Source: Apiosordaria backusii
Taxonomy: Eukaryota; Ascomycota; Sordariomycetes; Sordariales; Lasiosphaeriaceae
DNA: 64,000 nucleotides
Direction: 5' to 3'
NCBI GenBank assembly: GCA_030549205.1
Contig: JAUKTV010000011.1
Location: 682,001 to 746,000, forward strand
In this document: positions 21,593 to 33,447 of the stretch, one piece after another
Position numbering within the stretch: the first letter of the stretch is position 1
Layout: every line of letters begins with the position of its first letter
Notes under the pieces: generated by a model
What the model was told of the DNA's origin: nothing
The model's database searches: none
Seen by the model: the letters and a program-made list of their open reading frames with translations, nothing else
Made by a program: the position numbers and the translations under genes

Positions 21593-22264
21593 TTTGGCGG
21601 TTTGGTTTGTTGGTTTGATGATGGTGAGGTGAAGGGATCCAAAAACAGACGGGGAAGGGACATCAACATGAACAAGCGGTCTTGTAAGGGGTCTTTGTAG
21701 CTCTTGCCTGCCAATGCTGTTGATGCCAGTGCGGAAGCGGGTGACCTGAGCTGTAACCAACCACAAGCCTGGGCCAAGACGTTGGAGTCGAACGACGTTA
21801 GCGGGGGAGTGGAGAAAGCGGAAACAGCTGCCGACGGGAGAGCCAAGCATTCTTATCAATCTGATCTGATAATCCCTCATCTGTTCCACTGATGGTGAGA
21901 TAGATGCCTGGAGCTGGGAGCAAAAACCGGGAGAGATCTGATATTGGAAGTGCCATTGGTTGAGATGAATTTTCGTAGCACGTAAGGCCAAGTTTATTGT
22001 CAGGCTATTGAAGCATTCTCCAGCTTGGATCAGGGCTCCTAGGAGCTGGGCCCTTCGCTGAGTTCCAAGCTGGCTCTCTCATGTGTAGGTAATTCCAAAG
22101 GCTCGCAGCAGCTGCTGCGAGCCCCCATTGTTGTGAGCTGAGCAACGACTCATCGAGCCTTGATCTCTCATTCGCCCATGGAGTGGTGGGATGAGCCCAA
22201 GTTCGGTACACGCGGGTCCCAGGCCTTCGCCAGGGTGACCAGCAAAGAGAAAATGTATTGTAGT

Positions 22265-22495
22265 CACGTGGAATTCACGTGAGCTTGCTTTTCATCACCA
22301 ACGCTCACAACAACAGTAAGATGGAGTCAAACTTGGAAGCACCCTCAACCGCCGGCAACAGCTGGCAAAGCTTGCTTATCTGCTCCGTGGTCATTCTGGT
22401 CTTCATAGCGGGCATTGTGATCGGACTTCGAAAATGCTGGAACCCCTGCCACAGGCGCTGGCGGCCGACTCCACGTGATATGCTCCCGCCACGTG
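22265..22495. promoter_or_regulatory. Cluster of four CACGTG E-boxes upstream of eS30
   Basis: CACGTG occurs at 22265-22270, 22276-22281, 22472-22477 and 22490-22495, as two close pairs 390-620 bp upstream of the eS30 start codon. Flanks are mostly T/C on the left and A on the right, giving TCACGTGA or CCACGTGA. This is the core bound by bHLH factors such as Cbf1, known in some yeasts to bind ribosomal-protein promoters. Four copies within 231 bp are more than chance would normally give; function here is inferred. Confidence 0.5.
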
Positions 22496-22560
22496 ATTAC
22501 GTTCCTTTCGTTCGCTCTGCCGCCGAGTCGACCAGCGTCTGTGGCAGCGGTCGTGGCTGA
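22321..22560 (+). CDS. Possible small single-pass membrane protein
   Basis: A 79-aa open frame starting ATG at 22321. Residues about 14-36 (WQSLLICSVVILVFIAGIVI) form a clear hydrophobic helix, followed by a basic juxtamembrane stretch (RKCWNPCHRRWRPTPR) that would stay in the cytosol. No family is recognised. Two of the four CACGTG boxes lie inside it, and it overlaps what should be the eS30 promoter, so it may be non-coding. It is listed because the helix-plus-basic-flank layout is that of real small membrane proteins. Confidence 0.3.
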   Translation: MESNLEAPSTAGNSWQSLLICSVVILVFIAGIVIGLRKCWNPCHRRWRPTPRDMLPPRDYVPFVRSAAESTSVCGSGRG

Positions 22561-22882
22561 TCCGTGCGCCGTGCCGCCAGCTGGAGGAGCAAGCCACACG
22601 CCCGGACCACCACGCCCGCCGCCAGCAGCGCTCCCCAGCCACAATCCGGGCCCACTGGGCCGTTCACTCACGAGGCCCGCGCGCCACCACACCAGCAAAG
22701 GTCAGTCACTTCGAAGCCCTGCGGGGCAGGTCGCCACGCCCACAATTTCTTAGCTAATCAGCCTAATCCACACAGAAATCGAAGGCATCGAGTTGCGAAA
22801 CCTTCATCTGCTGCGTCCGCCTCCCGCTCCCATCCAAGACCCCCGACTTTGAGAAGTTTACGCCCATCGCAAATCATCCAAA

Positions 22883-23439
22883 ATGGGAAAGGTTCACGGA
22901 AGGTAAGATTTTTTTTTTTTCGATTTGGTTGAAGGCTTCATGATGATGGATTGATTTACTGACTTGTTCTCCCCTCAGTTTGGCTCGTGCCGGTATGTCC
23001 CTCTCCCCGCTCTCGCCACCCCACGACGACGGCTTTTCTCGCGATCTTTTTCCTCGACAGCGACACCTGAGCAGCTTTTTTTTTTCGAGTGCTATCAGTT
23101 GAAAGGACGGGTTCTGACGGTCGTGGATTACAGGAAAGGTCAAGTCTCAGACCCCTAAGGTCGAGAAGCAGGAGAAGAAGAAGACCCCGTATGTTCCACC
23201 CCCCGCGATTCCAACTTTCACTTACCGGTGGATTTCAACGATGACGGAACAATAATTTCTGACCTCCGATGTAGTAAGGGCCGCGCGAAGAAGAGACTCA
23301 CTTACACTCGCCGTTTCGTCAACATCACCTTGACTGGTGGCAAGCGCAAGGTCAGTACCATCCCGAACGACAACCACAATCACACGAGGACAGCAGGCTG
23401 ACAGACAACCTCCAGATGAACCCCAACCCCACCGCTTAA
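22883..23439 (+). CDS. rps30: Small-subunit ribosomal protein eS30
   Basis: Five exons (22883..22902, 22979..22992, 23134..23188, 23275..23350, 23416..23439) give 62 aa, the normal length of fungal eS30. The protein reads MGKVHGSLARAGKVKSQTPK, then VEKQEKKKTPKGRAKKRLTY, then TRRFVNITLTGGKRKMNPNP, ending Thr-Ala. It is a structural protein of the 40S subunit. There is no ubiquitin-like FUBI domain upstream, as in other fungi. Introns are 76, 141, 86 and 65 nt, so they outweigh the 189 coding bases. Exon 2 is a 14-nt microexon, and the last exon holds only seven codons plus the stop. Two codons are split by introns around the microexon; every phase agrees. The leader is pyrimidine-rich and four CACGTG boxes lie upstream. 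Confidence 0.93.
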
Positions 23440-24635
23440 GTTACCCAACCACCAACCACAACGATGAACCTTTTTCGGCACCCTGTTCGCGGCTCCTTTT
23501 GAGTTGAAGCAAAGACCGGTCAACAGCAGCGATGTCGGGAGTTTTTATCTTTCGGTAGGACCAGGAGGGGAACCAAAGCTGGGAATCTCGGAAATCTTTT
23601 CATGATGTTATGGATTGATTGGCTTTGCGAATCATGGGCGAAAGAGAAATCTGGCAGCTTGGGAGAATGGGTTCTTTCAAATCAAGACCAGTCCCCGAAC
23701 CATCATCATGGGGGTCATTTAAATCATGGCTTACACACAGCATGGGATGTCATTTTTGCAACTTCTTTTTCTTTCTTTCGGCAAAAGGGAAATGGTATAT
23801 CTGGGTCTATTTTCTTCTTTGCGACATGATGCCCGTCCTCTGTCTGCCTAGCGTGTAATGGGACGGTTCAAGATGAGAAGCCGCTGTGTGTCTTCTCTTA
23901 GCATGCCAATCATCCGCTCCTTTTTTCCCCAGCGAGGCGAGCTAGGTCAATCATCTTGATATAGGCAACAAGACAAAGGGTTCTTCGCATAACTCGGTCT
24001 CCAAGCTTGTGATTGCTGGTTATAAACATGAAGATGCCTTCCGTATCATGCCGGCCATCCCTTTCCACTATCATCCTCCCACACAACATCTCGCTCTGCC
24101 ACACGTTGCGGCATTCTCCTTCACACCCGCCGCTCTCACCATCATGTTTTACAGCCGCATCAAACCTCAACACTGTTGTCTGCTCACATGCTTTAACAGA
24201 ATAGAGATCTTCAGTCTTCTTTGTCTCCTCAGCGTGGGGCATTTTCTTAGCCCTCCCGCGCCATGGACCAAAAGACGCAGGGACTCCCAAAGTCGTCAAG
24301 TCGGAAAGTCCTCGAATACTAATTATGGAAACCATACCTTTTCAAAACGTTAGATAAGCCTCCTAAGCTATTAACAGGCTGTAAATGATGATCTATGATC
24401 TACACCCCCCAAAGCATAGTCGGCAGGCCTTTGCTTTCAAGATAATCAACAGAGGCCTTTACGACGACGGACACCATTCCATGCTGTAAAAGAGACATGT
24501 TCCTTGACGCGTACAATAAGTCACATCGGCACTCCATCATTCAACAAAAAGATGTCTGTATTAATCATGCCGGGGCCAAGTTGTTGCCCAATGGGATCCC
24601 TACTCTATGTCTAAGTTTAAAACCCTCCGGCGCCG
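23440..24635. other. Intergenic region between convergent genes
   Basis: Contains the eS30 3' UTR and about 1 kb of AT-richer sequence. No open frame here has a domain or conserved look, and no RNA gene was recognised. Confidence 0.5.
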
Positions 24636-26079
24636 TTACTGCCGGCGTGTCATCGAGGCCTCGAACTCTGCAGCAACACGCCCGAGCTCTGCAGCAACAC
24701 GCCCGTTTTGATGTGTCCCCAAAAAATTCATCGCAAAGTTGTACAGGCGTAGCCGAAAATCTAACAAGTTGTGGGTATGGACTGGCAGCTCTAGCTTCAT
24801 CGCCTGTAGCCATTCCAGCTTCTCTTCAAGCAGAAAGTCTGGCCAATGGCCGTCATCAAACACGCCAAGGACATGGTAGAAGTATATCAGGTAGGGGCCC
24901 AATGTAATGTTGTCCTCGAGGGCCATTATCTGCTCGAATCCGAGTTTCGTCACCTCCCAATTGTGCTCCTGTTTCAGAATTCGAGCTCCTCCGCGAACAA
25001 GCCAAAAGAGTAATTTTGTCTTCTCCAAGTCGAACGGTCCTTTCAAAAGGCGATCGGGAATCGTGGTCCAGCGGTTGAGGTCCAGATAACCCTTCGTTGT
25101 GTCAGAAACAACATTCATAGCGATTTCTCGGTATGCACGTGTTTTTTCGTCATATGAGCATGCCTCACAAAACTCTTGCCAGTCTTGATCGAACCAGTCT
25201 TTGATCTCCGGCACTGATGTCGGCTCCTCTTGTTGTTTGTCTTTGGTGTGGTTTCCCTCTTCAGCTTGCTGTCCCTCCTCGTCTTCTTGTGCCTGGATGG
25301 TGCGAGTCCACCAAATACATGGCGCCTTATCCCAACACCTCTTCGCCCCGTCCTGGCGGTACCACATCTGCTGGGCTTCGAGTAGGAGGTCGATGTTGAT
25401 CCAACGAGAGGCAAGCACATCGCTCTAAGAAACGCATGGATTAGCGTTGTACTCCAACACTTGTTTGTTTATTAACGCAAAACACCAGATATTGGTGAGC
25501 AACCAAAGTTTCCAAAAAGGCAATTCGTGTTCTCAAGGAATCCACCCCCTAAGTTCTACCACACCTCGTACGGTTTTAAGACAGACGTATGTTTCTCCCG
25601 CACTAACAAGGGTCCAGGGATTGGGGTGTAGAGAGTGCATTATTTACACTCACCTGGAACTGGGCATCGCCGGGGAACTCCTCACGGTCTTTACGTTTGT
25701 ATTCCGATGAGTCAATCGAGCGCTTGGGCCGGCCGAAAAACGCCTCCCAAGTTGGGCGGAATGCTGCCACTACCAGTTCGAGTAAAAAGGATTTGGCTGA
25801 CAGGACGTCTCGAATTTTTCGGTTTGTCCGCATGAGATTGGAATTCCGAGACATGACGGCGATGGGCCAGATCAACTCGGTCGGTAGGTCCAAAATCCCC
25901 GTGGGCTTAGCGTCAGACTTCTTGGACCGTTTGGAGGATCTCGACGAATCGCTTTTGACGTTATCGTGGTCGTCCTCATCATCTCCTCTCTTCCGGTTGC
26001 TCTTAATTCGTGAAGGGTCAGGGGGCTGCCAAGCCTTCTTACGACCACGGCCCTTGACCTTAATGGGCGTGAGGTTCAT
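24636..26079 (-). CDS. F-box-like protein of unknown target
   Basis: Two exons, complement(24636..25424, 25654..26079), joined in phase 0 across a 229-nt intron (GTGAGT donor, TTAG acceptor), give 404 aa. The N-terminus is basic, with a likely nuclear-localisation region (KGRGRKKAWQ; SSRSSKRSKKSD). Residues about 63-95 read ILDLPTELIWPIAVMSR then LMRTNRKIRDVL, the start of a degenerate F-box as found in large lineage-specific families in Sordariales. The remainder is acidic-aromatic without a recognised repeat. If the F-box works, the protein would bind Skp1 and act as a substrate adaptor of an SCF ubiquitin ligase; that is inference. The C-terminus contains a 21-bp tandem duplication (24666-24705 on the plus strand) that gives GRVAAEL followed by GRVAAEF. 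An upstream in-frame ATG at 26181 would add 34 residues. Confidence 0.65.
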
Positions 26080-27058
26080 CGTTGGTGATGGCGATCGAGA
26101 AGTAGCGAGAATGGGCAATGAAAAATGTCGGAGATAGAAATTTTGTTGATAAAAAAGGGTCAAAGTGTGAGATCTCTGCAAAGAGCAATACTCAATGGAG
26201 CAACGATGGTTGATAATGGACTGGATTTGATAACACCGGATGAAAATTGCAAGTCGAGTGTTTGGATGGAGAGAGAACAGGGAACTGGACTGAGTTTGGT
26301 GAATGATTTCATTTCACAGGGTAAGGTTCAGCGGATGCAGACCATAGTATGGAAAGAACCAAGAGGACTTATGAATGAGGAAGCTGCTCACCTCTGGAAG
26401 CCTCCGAACCAAAACCTACGGCCGAAGAGCTTCATGATGCCTTCTTCAACGAAACTTCAAGCCCCGCTCTGCCGAATCGATAACATCAAGCAAAGGGAGA
26501 TTAAGACATCCGCGGCGTATTCAACCCTGATTGACAACCATTACCTGCCATATATAACCCTAAATCAGATTTGCATCATCACAAACTGCGATGAAGCACC
26601 TCATATTCTGGCGAACAACTCAACCTTCGATATAAAAACTCCTACAATGGCCCCACGTAGCTATCAGCCTGAACCAAATGCTTGGGGGACTGGTGGAGGG
26701 CACAGCAAGCTCCAGCAATTTTGCATGTGACGCTCTGACACTTGTGACATCACATCGCCCCGTTTCAGTAGCGCCCTTCACCTACCTTAGCTAATTAACA
26801 ACCTTCTGACATGCGGTGGAGCGGCCCCAAGAAGCAAGCTCCCTCGATCTTTGCCCCGTCGGTTCGCCCCGAGGAATTATTACGATCTTTTGTACGATAG
26901 GAAATGTTTCTTTTTGATACACGGTTTTTTTTTTCTCAAATTTGATTGACTGAATACGCACTGCCCCCCAGTGTTGACACGAGTCCACGGAATCCGCGAG
27001 CGCAGATGATCACCAGATAAGAGAGAGCGCCAATCAGTGGAATTACAAGCCCGCCAAG
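26080..27058. other. Divergent promoter region
   Basis: About 1 kb between the start codons of the F-box-like gene and the lipase gene. An open frame of 201 codons on the plus strand (26125-26730) has no domain or codon bias and overlaps the likely F-box gene leader, so I do not call it. Confidence 0.5.
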
Positions 27059-29589
27059 ATGGCTGTCCCCTTTCTGGGGCGCCTTAACCCGTGAGACATA
27101 CATCTGTGGTGGGAGAGACAACAACAATTTGCTGATAAGATGGTTTCTGGGGATATAGCACTGAATATGTCGCCCTTGTTGGGTCTTTCTTACTAGTGGG
27201 GCTCGAGGCCTTTATTCGGATACTTACACTTGCTTTGCGTAAGACCGCCTGTTCACCATGGGAAACGCCGAGGTTGGAGCGTCGAGCTAATCGTGTCATT
27301 CAGCGCCCTCGCTGCTACAGCTGTGTTACGGGATTTCGAGACGTCTATTTAACAGGTGGACTACTCCAGCACAAAAGAGAGCGGAGCAGAGGAGGAAATG
27401 TAAGCTGCTCATGTTGGAGGTTGGTAGGGTGAACAGAATACTGACTGTGGAAAATAGCCGTCTCTGCCTCGATTCGCGATGCCTCCGATTTCGTCGATTT
27501 ATGTGCCATGTTTGGCTATACCGCCGAGGAACACGTAGTTCGAACCGAGGACGGATATCTGCTGGGAATACACAGGCTGGCATGGCGGAAGGGAGAGGAA
27601 GATCAGAGGGTGAACCGCGGGCCGAATAGCCTTAAAAAGAAGGTGGTGTACCTGCACCATGGGCTGTTGATGAACAGCGAGGTGTGGGTTTGCTTGACGG
27701 ATGACCAACGCGCTTTGCCTTTTGCTCTGGTGGAGAAGGGATTTGATGTTTGGGTATGTGGCTTCGCATTTCAAGGGGCTTTGGTTTGAGGGCATATGGC
27801 TGATCTTATTTCCAGCTCGGAAACAATAGGGGCAACAAGTACTCAAAAAAGTCGATCCGATACTCCCCCACGACGGCCGAGTTCTGGAACTTTTCCATCG
27901 ACCAATTCGCCCTCCACGATATCCCCAACAGCATCAGCTACATCCTCGAGATCACTGGCCAGCCCTCCCTCTCCTATATTGGCTTCTCTCAGGGTACCGC
28001 TCAAGCCTTTGCCAGCTTGTCCATCCACCCCAAACTTAACGAGCAGGTTAATGTCTTTATCGCCCTGGCTCCAGCCATGTCGCCAGCAGGCCTGTCTAAC
28101 GGCATAGTCGACGCTCTGGTCAAGGCCTCGCCCCAGGTCCTATTTCTCCTTTTCGGCCGCCGGTCCATCCTCAGTTCCGCCACCATGTGGCAGTCGATTC
28201 TCTACCCGCCGCTCTTCACCAAACTTATCGATCTTGGCCTTTCGTTCCTCTTCAACTGGCAGACCAAAAACATCAGTACCTCGCAAAAGCTCGCCGCCTA
28301 CCCTCACCTTTACTCGTTCACGTCGACAAAGTCGGTGGTGCACTGGTTCCAGATTATACGCACCAAGTCCTTCCAGATGTACGATGACGATGTTCACCGG
28401 CCGCTGATCTCCGCCACCAATAACAAATACACCAAAGTGGCGAGGTACCCGACAAGGAATATCAAGACGCCGATTGTGCTCGTGTATGGAGGTAGCGACT
28501 CACTGGTGGATATCAAGACCATGCTGAAGGAACTGCCGAGCCAGACATTGGCGAACGAGATCCCCCACTATGAGCATTTGGACTTTTTGTGGGCGAGGGA
28601 TGTGGACAAGTTGGTCTTTCAGCATGTTTTTGATGCGCTGGAAAGTTTTACCGGGGCAGAGCATACGAGAGAAGAGTATGAGCGGTACAGGACCGTGAGG
28701 AGGCAGCATACGGATTTGGTGAAGATGGAAAGCGGATTGAGGAGGGGGAGCCACTTGGCTAGGGGGAGTGATGTGGCTGACAGTGATGTTAGTACGGCAG
28801 TTGGCGAGGAAACGGTGAAGGTTGCGGAGGGGAATGGGCGTGCGAATGGTGATGCTGTGGTCCCGGGGTCGGAGACTGACGAAGCAGAGAGCGAAGGTGG
28901 CATATCTCCTACGAAAAGACTGGGGAGTCCACTGAAGATTCGGTCGCAGAGCCAGTTGCAGTTTCAGGAGAGGGAGAGGCCGTTGCCGAGGGAGAGTCAT
29001 ATTCCTTCGCCGACTACCCAACAGCAACCTGTCCTTGTTGTGCCACCGAGGACAAGTAGGATCGCGAAACCGAGGGGTAGCAAGGGGAATCTAGCGGCCG
29101 AAATGGCTGCTTCGACTGGTGATGACTACCCGAACTCCCCGCAGACACCGGTTTCCAAGGCGGAGATGATGGATGGCTTTGCGGATAGTCCAACTGCTGC
29201 TGGGGCTAACGCAACCACGACAGGCATGACGGGCATGATGAATATGATGACTACGCCTAAGAGACGGAGCACGGGAGGGAGTCATCTGAGTTTTGATTCC
29301 ATGAAGGGCGGGAAGGGGATCAGTTTGGGTGCTAGTGAGTAGCTTCGACACCCTTTTGTTGTTTGCTTTTGACATCGTCTGCTTTTTTTTCCCCCCAGTT
29401 GCAAGACGACTAACGGGGACTGTGAAAGGCAAAGCTGTCGGGGGCGTTACGACGAGTACGAATGATATCGCTGCTTTGACTGTTACGAGTCCGGGTGGTG
29501 CCGGAAGCTCGGATGAGGGAGGTGGGAGGGGGGCGGCGCCGGCGCATCTGAGGAAGGGGTCAGCTGCTAGTGTGGGTTTGAAGAAGTGA
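27059..29589 (+). CDS. Membrane-anchored steryl-ester / acid lipase (Tgl1/Yeh type)
   Basis: Six exons (27059..27090, 27159..27238, 27304..27399, 27458..27753, 27816..29334, 29399..29589) give 737 aa; all phases agree. The N-terminus is MAVPFLGRLNPTEYVALVGS followed by a membrane helix (FLLVGLEAFIRILTLAL), which anchors the enzyme to ER or lipid droplets. The AB-hydrolase-associated lipase region follows: VSASIRDASDFVDLCAMFGY, then YLLGIHRL and the oxyanion motif YLHHGLL. The triad is visible: Ser226 in GFSQG, Asp396 in YGGSDSLVD and His422 in HYEHLDFLWARD. Family enzymes hydrolyse steryl esters to sterol and fatty acid. From about residue 450 on there is a disordered, phosphorylatable tail (SPTKRLGSPLKI; TPKRRSTGG) of nearly 290 residues, common in fungal members. 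The first exons are short and would be missed by a single-frame reading. Confidence 0.9.
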
Positions 29590-32562
29590 GGGACTATCTT
29601 TGAGGCAGATGGAGGGGAAGTTAGGGATGGGGAAGAGAACGGGACGCATTTTGGAGTTTATCATGAACTGATCAGTTCGGTTTCGGTCAAGATTGGGCAA
29701 CACATTGGGGGCTAACAACACCCAAATCATGGGAAAGGCGTTTTGAGATTGGCCAACATTAACAGTACACATCAGGCATCGGTCATTGTGGCTTTGTGCC
29801 GCTTGCGCGGCTTTGCATGGCTTGCATAAAAATACATATTTGCTACAGGTAGATACATTCAGACATACATACACGAAAAGTAATGAGAATCATGTGATAT
29901 TTGAGGGTAAGACTTGGGCCATGAGTGAGACCTGGGGAAGGGACTTGTGAGGTGTAGATCTCGGAGAGATGACGAGATCCCACTGAAAAGGCTTTATCTG
30001 TTGAGTTCACGGAGACTTTAGACAGACGTGATAATGTCTAGATGAAGATGAGATCCTATCTGAAATGTGAGATGTGAGAGAGATTGGCCCAGCCTCGTCA
30101 TCAGTGCTTCTGATTACATACTCGCAAGAACCAACAGAAGAAGAGCAGGAATCGTCCTTTTGCCCTTGCCCTTCTATTTCTACCTTCGGTTTCGGTTTTG
30201 GTTTCTGCCGGGCACTACCTCTTTGGTCCAGCCTGCTGCCTCTACACCCCATAGGTTACCTACCTTCATCTTCTGCTCCGGTCCCGGCGGTGTTTGTTGA
30301 GAGCGGCCACATATGTGTCATCCTTCAACCATGGTAGCAAACCTCTTCCTTACCTTATCTTTTTCTGCCATCATCAAGTCCACGTGCGTGTGGTGTGGTC
30401 GTCGGTTGGGTCTCTTTATCTCGATCCTAGATCCTAAGAGATCTCTGCCTTCCCGTGTATCCGTTGATATGGTAGGATCGCTCGGGGCAGGCAAGTATAC
30501 AACCACACAACAATAAAGAAAAGGCAAAGGAGGCGAGTTGTGTCACCGTGAGATCTTGAGATGTACATACGAGATCCCGTTGCAGATCTTTCTCCGTGTC
30601 TTTCTCACATCTATGTCCTTTCGTCGGGCCGAAGAAGGATACGCTGTTGTCCTACATAGATAACCGGAAGACCGGACGGGGGGTACATGGTAGGAAGGGG
30701 GGTCGGCATGGGGGGAGGTACCTAAGCGAATGAACAGAGATCTTGTAAGAGATTCCCATGTGATATCCGTATGTGAGAGACGTTGACGAGAGGCTCAGCA
30801 GGGAAAGATGGGGTAAGATACCGTATTGATATTTACAGCAAAAACATTGCACCAGCCTTACTGATAGTATGTATGTATGTACATGTGAAATGGTGAGAGA
30901 TCCCAATCTGCCGGTTCGGCCAATGAGGGAGTGGTGTTGATGTTCAGCTCCAACAGCTGGAAGCGGGAGAGGCGGGAGCGGGTCGCACGAGGGTGTCACT
31001 CCGGCTCCGTTCTACGTAGGCATACATGCCTATGCAAAGTACGGTGATGGGCAACGAAAGCTTGAGTTGACTTGGCGCTGGAGTGGATGGACAGATAAGG
31101 ATGGCGTTGTTGAGGTTGAAGCAAGCAAGAAATCTGAAAAATGTAACCTGTCAGGAACCGAACAGATCTGAGTAGATAGATGTCGATGTCTCAACCTCAA
31201 ACCCCGCATTGCTCGGAGGCCAAAACCCGTTTGAGATTTGTCAAACTTTGGCTGGCATCTGCCCTGAGGTGATCTCATGCCTGTTCCTGTCCCTGTTCCA
31301 TGGCAGTGGTAAACGTCGGTTTGCACGTGGGGAGGTCGCTGAGGGAGACATACAGTTCTAGTACTTATCGTTCATTGAAAACAGAATCTCGGGTCTCAAC
31401 GAGTATTGTTGAGGCCTGTTGGAAATGTGAGTCAAAAGTGTCAGTCAGTCCTCCCGGGAATTATGGAAAAGGAATCGAGGCAGGGTGAGACAACAAAGAT
31501 GAAGGACTTGAGGACAAAAACAGACGAGAGAGGGAGGCAACGATATCTTATACATGTCTTGGCTTTCTTCCTGTATCTCAGTTGGCCTTGACTGAAATAC
31601 TCGTGGCGCGGAATTGATCCTATTTGGATCTGGTTGTGGTGATTACGTACCTATCCTTTGTGGGCGCACACCCCTGGCCTTGACCCTTGATGCTGGAAAT
31701 ATCGAGCATCACAAATCACAGATACCCGCAAGGCTGTTGGGTTCACTCGGGTCGTAACATTACTCACCATCTTTACCTAGGCTACCTAACCTGCACCTTT
31801 TGCTTGGACCGTAACAATACATACCTTACCTTCCGTATTGCCTGCTCGGCTTGGCAATACACCACACCAACAAGGGACTGATTCTGCGCCCGTTGGTGAC
31901 GCGCCGCCATGTGGCATGGTCGAACATTTTTCAACAACAGACCGCGCATTAAATTCGTCTCTGGGGCTTGATGAATAATTATATGCTTGGTCTCGGCCTG
32001 CAGATGTCAGAAGTACTCCGGCTCCGTACCTTCTTTACCTTGCACGCAAATGGGAGCTCCCGCTTTCTCAGCAGTATTCTGCGCCCATCACCCGCCGCAA
32101 CCACCGCCGCTTGAAGAAAATTGTTGACTATCAGATAACTAAAAACGCGGACAAAAGTGCGAGCAATGGATCCGATACCCCTGTTGATCTCTTTGGGATC
32201 GGACCGGGAAGGATCTGTTGGGTGTAAACTCGGGATGCATTGCACCACGCCGGCGATTTTACGCCCAACGCTCAAGCAGCCTCAGCGTATCACGTTACCC
32301 TACACCACATAGCAGCACAATGGAAGGCTGAATAGGCGCGCCTTGATTCCGGACCGGAAAGATAGGTAGCAGTCTACACGAGGCGAACAAGGCTGGGGGG
32401 TCTCACTCTTGCAGTTTCGGGAACCGGGGTCCTGGACTGCCCTCCCCGGGAGCCGGGATCGCTTCAACGGAGCCGCGTATGTGGGCCACGGCCTGGCTTG
32501 GTTGGTGTGGGAACCGCTGCGCCTCAAAGAGTCCGCCCTGCCCTGGCTCTTCCTGCGGCAAT

Positions 32563-33054
32563 TCAACGTCGCTGCAGGTTGCACCAACTGTCTGCCAACA
32601 AAGAGGGCCTATCCAGAGAAGATCGCTCCCGACAGCACGGCGCTGGAGGTTTGCAGTCTCCACATCCTGAAGGCGGCACATGGCGTGCCCACCAGACCGC
32701 TAAAGGAACAGGTGCGTATCCTCGGCTGCTCCTGCTCCATAATAGCAGCGCAAAACACCTAGAGAGAACGTTCGGCGGCTCGTTGCAATCAGACGGTGGT
32801 GGGCGAGACTTCGCCGCCTCGGAAGCGCTCTTCCTGCTTTCCTCAAGGATGATATCCAAGGCGTCCCCAATCCGCGTCAGACGCTCGTGCTTTCCTCAAT
32901 CAAGAATGTCTCGCACCTGATTGCGAAAGTTCTTAAAATGCTCTGGGCTTGACAGCAGGAAAGCATCAACCCGCTGGAGGTAATAGTTCAAATCACCCTC
33001 CTTCCACGAGATATATAGCTGGGCAACATTGTTGTCCATAGCAGTGTCTGCCAT
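32563..33054 (-). pseudogene. Interrupted reading frame starting MADTAMDNNV
   Basis: From an ATG at 33054 a 52-codon frame runs to a TGA at 32896-32898. It reads MADTAMDNNVAQLYISWKEG, then LNYYLQRVDAFLLSSPEHF and FRNQVRDILD. The same frame continues without shift after the stop: GKHERLTRIGDALDIILEES, then RKSASEAAKSRPPPSDCNEP, running to 32563. The composition on both sides is protein-like and helical, so a single nonsense mutation in a formerly continuous frame is the simplest view. An alternative is an intron of about 76 nt from the GTGCGA donor just before the stop to a CTTGAG acceptor. The protein resembles N-termini of uncharacterised multi-copy fungal proteins, but I cannot name the family. 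The 3' part is lost in low-complexity frames. Confidence 0.35.
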
Positions 33055-33447
33055 GCAGAAAGCACCGTCTGGCGTCGGAGGATATTGTTCTTGGTATTAA
33101 TACTTCATTACCACAGCCGGCAAACGGATACCGGACACCTGGAGGCCTACTGAGTGTCCTTGGATAATGGCAATCAGTAAGTCACACGCAGAGTAAGAAC
33201 CGCAGGGAGGAGGAGCGCCTTAGAAGAACAAATAATTCACCTATGCTACATTATGAAAAATGCGACTCTATCTGTGGCCTAGACTTGTCCTCGCCTTAGT
33301 CCCCTGATGCTACTAATGACGATTACAGTTCCTCCCCCACCCAGGTGACTCTTCCGTCCATGTTTGCCTCCCGTTTGAGTACTGCGTGCGTCCACACGGA
33401 AGTTAGGAGCGTAACTGAAGTATCCCGACTGTTGCTCCATGTGATCT

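Larger units (their letters stand above)
21593..22882. other. Divergent intergenic region between CREG-like and eS30 genes
   Basis: Contains four CACGTG boxes (22265-22495), a small possible open frame (22321-22560) and the pyrimidine-rich leader of eS30 (22790-22880). No other supported gene. Confidence 0.5.

Noticed and set aside
21593..21991. Upstream extension of the CREG-like protein
   Set aside because: The signal peptide begins at 21592; residues before it are unlike any secretory leader.
26125..26730. 201-codon plus-strand frame between the F-box-like and lipase genes
   Set aside because: No domain or codon bias, and it overlaps the expected leader of the F-box-like gene.
29940..30760. 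Recurrent GAGATC/AGATCT words as a regulatory array
   Set aside because: Spacing is irregular and the words are short; chance and local composition are sufficient.
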